Part shown: positions 57,175 to 64,000 of the stretch, piece by piece
How the letters are laid out: every line of letters begins with the position of its first letter
Numbering within the stretch: position 1 is the first letter of the stretch
Assembly (NCBI GenBank): GCA_910588155.1
Contig: CAJUPB010000001.1
Coordinates: forward strand, 1 to 64,000
Direction: 5' to 3'
Length of the DNA stretch: 64,000 bases
From: an uncultured Christensenellaceae bacterium
GTDB taxonomy: Bacteria; Bacillota; Clostridia; Christensenellales; Pumilibacteraceae
Notes under the pieces: model-generated
Seen by the model: the letters and a program-made list of their open reading frames with translations, nothing else
What the model was told of the DNA's origin: nothing
Databases searched by the model: none
Program-made: the position numbers and the translations under genes

Positions 57175-57244
57175 AAATTGTACGCTCCCATAATAATTAT
57201 CCCGTTTGCGGCAGATAATAAAAGTACTATATGGGAGGTGTATA

Positions 57245-57415
57245 ATGAGCAATAAAATAATCGTAGGTATGGCTTTGGGTACTGCGCTCGGAATGTATAT
57301 TGCCAGCAAGAACGGTAAAGTCAGAAAGGCGGTATCGGATGCGGAAGATGCCGTTATGAACAAGATAGCTCAAACGACGGGCGGACAGCAGTCCGGTTCG
57401 TCCGATGCGCAGTAA
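57245..57415 (+). CDS. Small YtxH-like protein
   Basis: A 56-residue protein: short glycine/alanine-rich hydrophobic segment (IIVGMALGTALGMYIAS, about 5-21), a lysine-rich stretch, an amphipathic helix and a Gln/Ser/Gly tail. This resembles YtxH-type small membrane-associated proteins, some stress-induced, but the match is only by layout. GGGAGG precedes ATG 57245. It is followed by its own terminator. Confidence 0.6.
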   Translation: MSNKIIVGMALGTALGMYIASKNGKVRKAVSDAEDAVMNKIAQTTGGQQSGSSDAQ

Positions 57416-57437
57416 TAAATCCTGATATACGGCAGGG

Positions 57438-57468
57438 GGACGCGGCTTTTGGCTATGCGTCCTTTTTA
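57438..57468 (+). terminator. Terminator after the YtxH-like gene
   Basis: GGACGC (57438-57443) pairs with GCGTCC (57457-57462) around a 13-base loop, followed by TTTTTATTTG. It separates the isc transcript from ruvX. Confidence 0.75.
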
Positions 57469-57491
57469 TTTGAAAAATCAAACTAAAATTG

Positions 57492-57520
57492 CTGACATTT
57501 CGAAAAATATATGGTATAAT
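57492..57520 (+). promoter_or_regulatory. Promoter of ruvX placed for a leaderless transcript
   Basis: CTGACA (57492-57497), a 17-base spacer, perfect TATAAT (57515-57520). The usual start, 6-7 bases after the -10 box, coincides with the ruvX ATG at 57527, and no ribosome site lies between. Confidence 0.75.
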
Positions 57521-57526
57521 TTAACA

Positions 57527-57952
57527 ATGAGAATTTTGTGTGTCGATTACGGCGATGCCCGTACGGGTCTGGCAATCAGCGACGAGTTGGAGATGATTGC
57601 TTCACCGCTGAAAACTTATAAAATGAAGTCTATGCGTTGTGCCGTCGACTATGTGGCAAATATAGCACATTGCGAACGGGCAGAACTGATTGTCGTCGGG
57701 TTGCCTTTGAATATGGACGGTTCGGAGGGCGTTCGGGCAAGCAAAACGCGAGCATTCGGTCGGGTTTTACAGAAAGTTTCCGGATTAGACGTGGTGTATC
57801 GGGACGAAAGACTGACCAGTGTCGAGGCGGAAGAGATTTTGAAGCAAGGCGGGGTCGGCTTTGCGGAAAGAAAAGAGTTGGTAGACAGTATGGCTGCGAG
57901 ATTGATTTTGCAGAGTTATCTCGAAAGCAATAAAAATAAAAGGAGTATTTGA
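57527..57952 (+). CDS. ruvX: Holliday junction resolvase-like RNase YqgF
   Basis: A 141-residue RNase H-fold protein: CVDYGDARTGLAISD (first catalytic Asp, about residue 5), IVVGLPLNMDGSEG, and YRDERLTSVEAEEIL, ending DSMAARLILQSYLE. The family processes 16S rRNA ends. ATG 57527 is the family-typical start and lies only 7 bases from the -10 box, suggesting leaderless translation; an in-frame upstream ATG at 57449 overlaps the preceding terminator. It is followed 2 bases later by a DUF1292 gene, its usual neighbour. Confidence 0.92.
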   Translation: MRILCVDYGDARTGLAISDELEMIASPLKTYKMKSMRCAVDYVANIAHCERAELIVVGLPLNMDGSEGVRASKTRAFGRVLQKVSGLDVVYRDERLTSVEAEEILKQGGVGFAERKELVDSMAARLILQSYLESNKNKRSI

Positions 57953-57954
57953 AT

Positions 57955-58371
57955 ATGAAAAGAGACAACGTGGAGATTTTCGAGGACAGCAATGTCATTA
58001 CGCTTTATGACGACGACGAAAATCCGGTAGAGTTTTACGAAATAGCTTGTGTCGAGCTTGACGACAAATTCTACGGTTTGTTGCAACCGGTAGAACCTAT
58101 GGAAGGTCTCGGTGAGGATGAAGCGATTATTTTCGAAATTAAAGAAGGCGAAGGAGAAGAAGATATGTTTTTGCCTATCGGAGACGAAAAGATTTTGGAG
58201 AACGTTTTTTCCGAGTATGTTAAAGCTGTTTCCGATATGGAAAACTGCGATTGCTGTCATTGCGGTGATTGCGATGACGAAGATTGTGACGACGATTGCG
58301 ATTGCAATGGTCACGACGGTTGTAAAGACGGAGAATGTTCTTGCGAACATCATCATAATAAAAAGAAATAA
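57955..58371 (+). CDS. DUF1292 protein with a cysteine/histidine/aspartate-rich tail
   Basis: A 138-residue acidic protein. Residues 1-96 match the DUF1292 (YrzB-like) domain commonly next to ruvX (ITLYDDDENPVEFYEIACVE, FLPIGDEKILENVFSEYV). Residues 98-134 hold 11 Cys and 5 His with many Asp, for example CDCCHCGDCDDEDC, ending in EHHHNKKK. This tail looks like a metal-binding or metal-storage segment. Some DUF1292 proteins have acidic or histidine-rich tails; I have not checked how common this cysteine-dense form is. Function unknown. ATG 57955 follows AAGGAG (57940-57945). Confidence 0.88.
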   Translation: MKRDNVEIFEDSNVITLYDDDENPVEFYEIACVELDDKFYGLLQPVEPMEGLGEDEAIIFEIKEGEGEEDMFLPIGDEKILENVFSEYVKAVSDMENCDCCHCGDCDDEDCDDDCDCNGHDGCKDGECSCEHHHNKKK

Positions 58372-58406
58372 ATTTCGATTTACTTATAAAAATCGGTTTT
58401 AAACAG

Positions 58407-58435
58407 TTGATTTCTGTTTAAGATTATGATATACT
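58407..58435 (+). promoter_or_regulatory. Promoter of rpsB-tsf
   Basis: TTGATT (58407-58412), a 17-base spacer, TATACT (58430-58435). The resulting leader is about 115 bases, long enough for a ribosomal-protein control structure, but I could not define a clear stem. The preceding CGATTT/AAATCG stem with GTTTT (58377-58400) may be a weak terminator of the DUF1292 gene. Confidence 0.75.
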
Positions 58436-58556
58436 CTAACAGGTTAAATTCGCACCCGTGTCGGATTGGTTTTTCTGTTGCGCAGGATAAATCTTTATGT
58501 CTTGCGTATAAAAGCCGAGTTGATGGGCGGGGAGGAAAAAACAGGAGGTACAAATT

Positions 58557-59354
58557 ATGACTAACAATGTTGTTTCTATGAAGCAACTGCTTGAAGCGGG
58601 CGTGCATTTCGGTCACCCTACGCGCAAGTGGAATCCGAAGATGAAGAAGTATATATATACCGCGCGTAACGATATATATATCATCAATTTGGAAAAAACC
58701 GTCGGACTTATCGACGAGGCTTACGCATTCATAAAGGAAGTTGCGCTTACCGGTAAGCCCATTCTCTTCGTCGGAACGAAGAAGCAGGCGCAAGAGGCAA
58801 TTCAGCTCGAAGCAGAAAGATGCGGTATGTTTTATATGAAGTCGAGATGGTTGGGCGGTACGCTTACCAACTTCACGACTATGCGTTCCAGAATAGAGAG
58901 ACTCAACAAACTCAATCTTATGGAAAAGATGGGCGAGTTTGCTCTTCTCCCGAAGAAAGAAGTTATCAAACTTATTGCCGAAAGAGACAAGCTCGAAGAG
59001 AATCTCGGCGGCATAAAAGATATGCGTACGCTTCCCGGGGCTTTGTTCGTCGTCGATACGAAGAAAGAGCATCTTGCGGTTGCGGAAGCAAGAAGTTTGA
59101 ATATCCCCATAGTGGGACTTGTGGATACGAATTGCGACCCCGACGAGGTTGATTATGTTATAGCCGGCAACGACGACGCCATACGTGCAATAAAGCTTAT
59201 TGCGGGAGCAATGGCCGACGCCGTCATCGAAGCGAAAGAGGGCGAAGAAGGTTTGGCAGCAAGAAAGCAGGCGGAGGCGGAAGCAGTCGCAAAAGAAGCG
59301 GCGCAGCAAGCGGTTGCGGAAGAATCCGAAAAGCCCGCCGCCGAAGAGGCATAA
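58557..59354 (+). CDS. rpsB: 30S ribosomal protein S2
   Basis: A 265-residue S2: [51 protein letters not shown] and [19 protein letters not shown] are diagnostic. An alanine/glutamate-rich tail (about 225-265) follows the conserved domain, as in several Clostridia. AGGAGG precedes ATG 58557. It is paired with tsf, the universal order. Confidence 0.98.
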   Translation: MTNNVVSMKQLLEAGVHFGHPTRKWNPKMKKYIYTARNDIYIINLEKTVGLIDEAYAFIKEVALTGKPILFVGTKKQAQEAIQLEAERCGMFYMKSRWLGGTLTNFTTMRSRIERLNKLNLMEKMGEFALLPKKEVIKLIAERDKLEENLGGIKDMRTLPGALFVVDTKKEHLAVAEARSLNIPIVGLVDTNCDPDEVDYVIAGNDDAIRAIKLIAGAMADAVIEAKEGEEGLAARKQAEAEAVAKEAAQQAVAEESEKPAAEEA

Positions 59355-59372
59355 AACAGAGAGGTGATTAAT

Positions 59373-60290
59373 ATGGCATTTACAGCAAAAGACGTAGCCG
59401 AATTGAGAAACAGAACAGGCGCAGGTATGATGGACTGCAAAAAAGCGCTTACTCATACCGACGGTGATATGGAGAAGGCTGCGGAATATTTGAGAGAACA
59501 AGGCGTAAATATTGCGGCAAAGAAGGCATCCCGCATAGCATCCGAAGGTGTTGTTTATACCGGTGTATCCGCAGACGGAAAGACCGGCGCTATGGTGGAA
59601 ATCAACTGCGAGTCCGACTTTGTTTCGGCGTCCGCTACGTTTGTGGAGCTTTGCAAGCAGGTTTGCGACGCGATAATTTCCGGCAAGGCGGAGACTGTCG
59701 AAGAATTGCTTGCCGTCAAGAGCGGTGCGGGTACGGTGCTTGACCTCGTAAATAACGCTACCGCAAAAATAGGCGAAAAAATTTCCGTAAGACGTTTCGT
59801 CAAGTTTGAAACGAAGAGCGGTATGATTGACGGATACATTCATATGGGCGGTAAAATAGGCGTGCTTGTCGAAGTTAAGACCGACAAGGACATCAACTCG
59901 AAGTCCGAGTTCAAAGCGATGTGTCACGACATTGCGTTGCACATTGCTGCATTTGCTCCCAAATACGTCAAGGAGTCGGAAGTTCCGGAGGAAGAGGTTG
60001 CTCACGAGAAAGAGATACTTACCGCACAAGCGTTGAATGAGGGTAAGCCTGCCGCCGTTGTAGAAAAAATGATTGGCGGAAGAATCAAAAAGTTCTTTGC
60101 AAATGTCTGTTTGATTGACCAAGAATTTGTCAAAGACAATTCCAAAACCGTCAATCAGGTAGTTGCGGAAACAGCGAAAAATCTCGGAACCCAAATCGAT
60201 ATTGTGAAATTTAAATATTTCGTTATGGGCGAGGGTTTGGAAAAGAAAAACGAAAACTTTGCCGAGGAAATCGCAAAGTTGCAGAAATAA
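59373..60290 (+). CDS. tsf: Translation elongation factor Ts
   Basis: A 305-residue nucleotide-exchange factor for EF-Tu. N-terminal UBA-like domain DVAELRNRTGAGMMDCKKAL, then EINCESDFVSASATFVELC, core and C-terminal module. The start is ATG 59373 (MAFTAKDVAEL) with GAGAGG upstream; an ATT-led extension is rejected. It ends 8 bases before a long perfect hairpin. Confidence 0.97.
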   Translation: MAFTAKDVAELRNRTGAGMMDCKKALTHTDGDMEKAAEYLREQGVNIAAKKASRIASEGVVYTGVSADGKTGAMVEINCESDFVSASATFVELCKQVCDAIISGKAETVEELLAVKSGAGTVLDLVNNATAKIGEKISVRRFVKFETKSGMIDGYIHMGGKIGVLVEVKTDKDINSKSEFKAMCHDIALHIAAFAPKYVKESEVPEEEVAHEKEILTAQALNEGKPAAVVEKMIGGRIKKFFANVCLIDQEFVKDNSKTVNQVVAETAKNLGTQIDIVKFKYFVMGEGLEKKNENFAEEIAKLQK

Positions 60291-60297
60291 CGACAAT

Positions 60298-60336
60298 AAT
60301 AATAGGACACGGTTTCAGTGTCCTATTATTTTAATT
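60298..60336 (+). terminator. Long hairpin between tsf and pyrH
   Basis: A 13-pair perfect stem AATAATAGGACAC (60298-60310) with GTGTCCTATTATT (60318-60330), loop GGTTTCA, followed by TTAATT. It is likely a terminator for rpsB-tsf, though the T run is interrupted; the AT-rich top of the arms (ending TTATT) supplies part of it. There is no evident promoter between it and pyrH, so some read-through seems needed. Confidence 0.7.
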
Positions 60337-60351
60337 CATTCGGAGGACGCT

Positions 60352-61047
60352 ATGTTTAAAAGAGTATTGCTTAAAATCAGCGGAGAAGCGCTTGCGGGAA
60401 GCGAAGGCGTGGGAATCAATCCCGATATGGTGGAAAATGTCGTGTCGCAGCTTGTCGAGTTGCACGAAAAGGGTATGGATATTGCCGTTGTCGTCGGCGG
60501 AGGAAACTTTTGGCGAGGCAGGCAAGGCATAAATATGGACAGAGTTACGGCGGACCATATGGGTATGTTGGCAACGATTATGAATGCTTTGGCTCTGCAA
60601 AACGCGATAGAAAAAAAGAACGTTCCCACGCGCGTGCAGACGGCTTTGAGTATTCCGTCCGTTGCCGAACCGTATATTTTGAGAAAAGCACTGCGCCATT
60701 TCGAGTGTCGCAGAATAGTAATATTTGCCTGCGGAACCGGAAACCCGTATTTTTCCACGGACTCGGGAGCGGCATTGCGCGCGGCGGAGATTAAAGCCGA
60801 TGTTCTTCTTATGGCGAAAAACATCGACGGTGTTTACGACAGCGACCCCAAGAAAAATCCGAAAGCAGTCAAATACGATGCGCTGTCATATATGGACGTC
60901 ATAAACAAAGGCTTGAACGTGATGGACATAACGTCGGTTACGATGTGTATGGAAAACAAGATTCCCATTATTGCTTTCGGTCTTAACAGCGAGAAAGGTT
61001 TGATTAAGGCGGCTATGGGCGAAAAAATCGGTACGATTATAAGTTAA
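60352..61047 (+). CDS. pyrH: UMP kinase
   Basis: A 231-residue amino-acid-kinase-fold enzyme phosphorylating UMP to UDP. LLKISGEALAGSEGVGINPD, VVVGGGNFWRGRQGINMDRV, STDSGAALRAAEIKADVLLM and DGVYDSDPKKNP are typical. CGGAGG precedes ATG 60352. Followed by a promoter and frr. Confidence 0.97.
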   Translation: MFKRVLLKISGEALAGSEGVGINPDMVENVVSQLVELHEKGMDIAVVVGGGNFWRGRQGINMDRVTADHMGMLATIMNALALQNAIEKKNVPTRVQTALSIPSVAEPYILRKALRHFECRRIVIFACGTGNPYFSTDSGAALRAAEIKADVLLMAKNIDGVYDSDPKKNPKAVKYDALSYMDVINKGLNVMDITSVTMCMENKIPIIAFGLNSEKGLIKAAMGEKIGTIIS

Positions 61048-61052
61048 TATAG

Positions 61053-61081
61053 TTGTTTTATCCGAATAGATTTGTTATAAT
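61053..61081 (+). promoter_or_regulatory. Promoter of frr-uppS-cdsA-dxr
   Basis: TTGTTT (61053-61058), a 17-base spacer, perfect TATAAT (61076-61081). Start near 61088, followed by TAGGAGG at 61098-61104. Confidence 0.8.
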
Positions 61082-61111
61082 GTATGAGTACAAACATTAG
61101 GAGGTCGATTT

Positions 61112-61687
61112 ATGAATATAGACAATCTTCAAGTAAAGAACGAGTTTGAGAAGTATGAGTCTCGTATAAGCAAGGCTCTCGAACATTTGAAAAGCGAATT
61201 GCTTACGGTCAGAGCCGGCAGAGCCAATCCGCAGATATTGAATAAGATTGTTGTCGATTATTACGGTACGCCGACTCCTTTGAATCAAATGGCAAACATA
61301 ACCGTTCCCGACGCAAGAACGTTGATGATTTCGCTTTGGGATACAAGTATGTTGAAAGAGGTAAGCAAAGTTATCTCCGCGTCGGACATAGGTATCAATC
61401 CGTCCGACGACGGCAAAAATATCAGATTGGTATTTCCGCAGCTTACGGAAGAGAGACGTAAGGAATTGTGCAAACAAATCAAAAAGACTGCGGAAGATTC
61501 CAAGGTTGTTTTGAGAAACGAACGCCGCGATATTTTGGAAGCCGTAAAAAGATTGAAAAAAGACAACGGAGTTACGGAAGACGAAGTCGTTGTGATAGAA
61601 AAAGAAGTTCAGAAAATTCTCGACAAAGCTATCGAAAGTGCCGATAAATTCTTTAAGGAAAAAGAGGCGGAGATTCTTGAAGTCTGA
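61112..61687 (+). CDS. frr: Ribosome recycling factor
   Basis: A 191-residue RRF, slightly longer than the usual 185. Characteristic LKSELLTVRAGRANPQILNK, VDYYGTPTPLNQMANITVPD and INPSDDGKNIRLVFPQLTEE blocks. It releases ribosomes after termination together with EF-G. It overlaps uppS by 11 bases. Confidence 0.97.
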   Translation: MNIDNLQVKNEFEKYESRISKALEHLKSELLTVRAGRANPQILNKIVVDYYGTPTPLNQMANITVPDARTLMISLWDTSMLKEVSKVISASDIGINPSDDGKNIRLVFPQLTEERRKELCKQIKKTAEDSKVVLRNERRDILEAVKRLKKDNGVTEDEVVVIEKEVQKILDKAIESADKFFKEKEAEILEV

Positions 61688-62378
61688 CAAGGTTGAAAAT
61701 ACTTCATTGCCGACGCACATTGCTTTTATAATGGACGGAAACGGGAGATGGGCGTCGAAACGCCTGTTGCCTCGTAAGCTCGGTCACAAAGAAGGCGTGA
61801 AAACAATGCGTAAAATTATTTCCGAGTGCGTTAAATCGGGAATAAAAGTTATTTCGCTTTTTGCGTTTTCTACCGAAAACCGAAATCGTCCGAAAGACGA
61901 AGTGGCGGCTTTGATGCAATTGATTCGAGACAATATCTACGATATGCTAAAAGAGTTGATTGACGAAGGCGTCAAGGTTGTGTTTATGGGAGACCTGTCG
62001 TATTTCGACGACGATATTCGAAAAAGTCTCGACAGAGTTATCTCCGAAAGTGCCGACGGAAAAAAAGCGATTGTAAACATCGGTTTGAACTACGGCAGTC
62101 GAGACGAAATCGTTCGGGCGGTAAACGAATGCGTAAGAGCAGGGAAAGAAGTCGATGCAAACGAATTTGCGTCTCGCTTGTATACCGGCGGATTGCCAGA
62201 CCCGGACTTGATTGTACGGACAAGCGGAGAATATCGTTTGAGCAATTTTATGCTTTATCAAGCGGCTTACAGCGAAATGGTTGTGACGGACACGCTTTGG
62301 CCCGATTTCGATGAAGAAGAGTTGCATTCGGTGCTTGCCGTATACGCAAAAAGAAGCAGAAGATTCGGAAAAGTGTAA
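61677..62378 (+). CDS. uppS: Undecaprenyl diphosphate synthase
   Basis: A 233-residue cis-prenyltransferase making the C55 lipid carrier. HIAFIMDGNGRWASKR, FAFSTENRNRPKDEV and LIVRTSGEYRLSNFML with SEMVVTDTLWPDF are intact. The best start is TTG 61677, inside frr, with GAGG and GGAG 5-10 bases upstream. It directly precedes cdsA (no gap). Confidence 0.93.
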   Translation: MKSDKVENTSLPTHIAFIMDGNGRWASKRLLPRKLGHKEGVKTMRKIISECVKSGIKVISLFAFSTENRNRPKDEVAALMQLIRDNIYDMLKELIDEGVKVVFMGDLSYFDDDIRKSLDRVISESADGKKAIVNIGLNYGSRDEIVRAVNECVRAGKEVDANEFASRLYTGGLPDPDLIVRTSGEYRLSNFMLYQAAYSEMVVTDTLWPDFDEEELHSVLAVYAKRSRRFGKV

Positions 62379-63245
62379 ATGAAATTTCAAAGAGTTATAA
62401 CAGGCGTAATAATATTTTTGGTGTATGCGGGCGTTTTGACGTTAAGTCTTGTCGGCTTAAATTTTGCGTTCGACATATTCACTGTTGCTCTGATGGTCGG
62501 TGCGGGATTTGAAATGTCCAAAGCTATATCCAATCGCTATTCCAAGACTTACGACCAGCTCATTTTATTTAATATACTTTTGGGATATCTTGTTTTTGTT
62601 CTTGTTACACGGTTCAAAAACAGCGGAGGCATAACGTCATATTTCGGAGTGTTGTTCCTTGTGGTCATCGCTTGCGCCATATATACGATGTTCAGTAAAA
62701 AGAAAACCATAAGCAATGCAACGGGAACGATATTGACTTTGATTTATCCCATATCGTTATTTATATATATGTTGGGAATAAATTATTTCGAGTCGCCGTA
62801 CAGAATTGCGGGATTGTTTTTCGTATTTGTCATTCCTTGTCTCACCGACACGTTTGCTTATATGATAGGCTCTTTGTTTAAAGGACCGAAGCTCTGTCCG
62901 TCCGTAAGCCCGAACAAGACGATTTCGGGTGCGGTGGGCGGCTTGGTCGGAGGTTTGTTGGGCGGCGCAATGTTGCTGTTGCTTGCGACTTACGGAATAT
63001 TCGGTTTGGCTCCGATTGGCGGGTCTACCGTCACAAATGTTGTGCATTATCTCACTATCGGTTTCTGCGGTGCGTTTTTCGTTCAAGTCGGCGACTTGCT
63101 CGCTTCTTACGTCAAGCGAAATTGCGGTATTAAAGATTTCGGAAAAGTGTTGCCCGGTCACGGCGGCTTTATGGACAGAGTGGACGGAATGGTAGTTTTT
63201 TCCGTATTTCTGTTCATATATCTTAACGTATTATCTGCATTATGA
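62379..63245 (+). CDS. cdsA: Phosphatidate cytidylyltransferase
   Basis: A 288-residue integral membrane enzyme (about eight hydrophobic segments) making CDP-diacylglycerol. The CDP-DAG signature is near the C-terminus: SYVKRNCGIKDFGKVLPGHG followed by GFMDRVDGMV. It works downstream of PlsX/PlsY/PlsC. Overlaps dxr by 4 bases (ATGA). Confidence 0.95.
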   Translation: MKFQRVITGVIIFLVYAGVLTLSLVGLNFAFDIFTVALMVGAGFEMSKAISNRYSKTYDQLILFNILLGYLVFVLVTRFKNSGGITSYFGVLFLVVIACAIYTMFSKKKTISNATGTILTLIYPISLFIYMLGINYFESPYRIAGLFFVFVIPCLTDTFAYMIGSLFKGPKLCPSVSPNKTISGAVGGLVGGLLGGAMLLLLATYGIFGLAPIGGSTVTNVVHYLTIGFCGAFFVQVGDLLASYVKRNCGIKDFGKVLPGHGGFMDRVDGMVVFSVFLFIYLNVLSAL

Positions 63246-64000
63246 AGAGAATAGCCGTTTTGGGAAGCAGCGGTTCAATCGGTCGTCAGACTTTGAACGT
63301 TGTAAGGAAATATCCCGATAAGTTCGAAGTTGTGGCGTTGTGCGTCAATTCCAATATCGAGGAACTGAAAAAGCAGTCGGACGAATTCCGTCCGAAAGTT
63401 GTGGGTGTTACGGACGATTCTGCTTTTTTTGAGGCAAAAAGCGTATTTAAAAATATCGAAACGGTCGGCGGCAAAAATGCGTTATGCGAGATAGCCGCCC
63501 GCAAAGATATAGATATTTTGGTTGTCGCAGTTGTCGGAATGTGCGGTTTGCGTGCCGTTATGACAGCCCTTTCCAATGGTACGACAGTTGCTTTGGCGAA
63601 TAAAGAATCTTTGGTTGCGGGCGGAAAACTAGTCGTGGATGCAGCCAAAAAGGTCGGAAAAGAATTGCTTCCGATTGACAGCGAGCATTCGGCAATTTGG
63701 CAATGTCTGCGTGCGGGAAACAAGCGAGAACTTCGACGGATAATACTTACGGCAAGCGGAGGGCCGTTTTTCGGTAAGAAGAAAGAATTTTTAAAAAAAG
63801 CAACTCCGCAAATGGCGGTTAGTCATCCCACCTGGAATATGGGACAAAAGATATCGGTCGACAGTGCGACTATGATGAACAAGGCCTTGGAAATAATAGA
63901 GGCGCGATGGTTGTTCGATACGTATGACATCGATTATATAATTCACAGACAGAGCATCATACATTCTATGGTGGAATTCGTCGACGGAAGCATTATTGCG
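63242..64000 (+). CDS. dxr: 1-deoxy-D-xylulose-5-phosphate reductoisomerase (partial)
   Basis: The first 253 codons; the gene runs off the window end with the frame still open. NADPH motif AVLGSSGSIGRQTLNVV at the N-terminus, ALANKESLVAGGKLVV, IDSEHSAIWQC, TASGGPFF and the metal/substrate region MGQKISVDSATMMNKALEII are all present. Second step of the MEP isoprenoid pathway, upstream in metabolism of uppS in the same operon. A typical enzyme has about 380-400 residues, so roughly 130-150 are missing here. Confidence 0.95.
   Translation, partial: MKRIAVLGSSGSIGRQTLNVVRKYPDKFEVVALCVNSNIEELKKQSDEFRPKVVGVTDDSAFFEAKSVFKNIETVGGKNALCEIAARKDIDILVVAVVGMCGLRAVMTALSNGTTVALANKESLVAGGKLVVDAAKKVGKELLPIDSEHSAIWQCLRAGNKRELRRIILTASGGPFFGKKKEFLKKATPQMAVSHPTWNMGQKISVDSATMMNKALEIIEARWLFDTYDIDYIIHRQSIIHSMVEFVDGSIIA

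Noticed and set aside
58380..60296. A 638-codon open frame on the - strand opposite rpsB and tsf
   Set aside because: It lies exactly antisense to two highly conserved genes with correct ribosome sites; the protein has no recognisable motif and is a by-product of the codon usage of the + strand genes.

Overview
The window is a continuous stretch of chromosomal housekeeping genes from a low-to-mid GC Gram-positive bacterium, most likely an uncultured member of the Clostridia. The reasons are: conserved Firmicutes gene orders (plsX-rnc-smc-ftsY-ylxM-ffh-rpsP-khpA-rimM-trmD; infC-rpmI-rplT; ruvCAB-queA-tgt; rpsB-tsf-pyrH-frr-uppS-cdsA-dxr), a T-box leader on thrS, ribosomal-protein autoregulatory leaders, TmcAL, HslVU, pta-ackA, strong GGAGG-type ribosome sites and near-consensus sigma-A promoters (TTGACA-17-TATAAT). 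TGA is used as a stop. Almost everything is on the + strand; only tmcAL and argGH are on the - strand. I saw no phage, insertion sequence, CRISPR array, toxin-antitoxin or defence island.

Layout. 1-770: four tRNA genes (Lys-Leu-Gly-Lys) behind one promoter, running into rpmF. 820-12,379: plsX, rnc, smc, ftsY, ylxM-ffh, rpsP, khpA, rimM, trmD, rbgA, rnhB, yraN (lipid, SRP, ribosome and tRNA maturation), mostly with overlapping or closely spaced ends. 12,455-18,479: complete F-type ATP synthase operon a-c-b-delta-alpha-gamma-beta-epsilon, with a delta gene that encodes only the C-terminal domain. 18,539-23,485: alr, 5-formyl-THF cyclo-ligase, rsmD, coaD, a coiled-coil protein, a DAHP synthase and a patatin-like hydrolase. 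23,482-27,778: tmcAL divergent from pta-ackA-comFC. 27,779-28,431: a 650-base gap with a candidate small RNA and the thrS T-box. 28,432-35,406: thrS, infC-rpmI-rplT with an attenuator leader, an rRNA methyltransferase, yebC, proA, radC. 35,462-38,071: argGH on the - strand. 38,186-42,460: ruvCAB-queA-tgt. 42,599-49,552: rplS with its leader, an unassigned multi-pass membrane protein, comM, dprA, topA. 49,627-55,090: hslVU, hisS, tcdA, an RseC-like protein, glyA. 55,214-58,371: iscR-like regulator, iscS, iscU, a YtxH-like small protein, ruvX, a DUF1292 protein with a cysteine-rich tail. 58,557-64,000: rpsB, tsf, pyrH, frr, uppS, cdsA and the first 253 codons of dxr.

The genes jointly cover translation (tRNAs, ribosomal proteins, factors, synthetases, tRNA/rRNA modification), protein export (Ffh/FtsY), envelope and phospholipid precursors (PlsX, CdsA, UppS, Dxr, Alr), recombination and DNA uptake (RuvABC, DprA, ComM, ComFC, RadC), Fe-S assembly and energy metabolism (ATP synthase, Pta-AckA). 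There is no obvious new multi-gene system. The observations most worth follow-up are the single-domain ATP synthase delta subunit, an orphan promoter-hairpins-terminator RNA with two competing CCCCG segments, a perfect 12-base-arm inverted repeat on the ylxM-ffh promoter, the metal-ligand-like tail of the DUF1292 protein and an apparently leaderless ruvX transcript. All family assignments come from motif recognition by eye; no database search or structure prediction was run.
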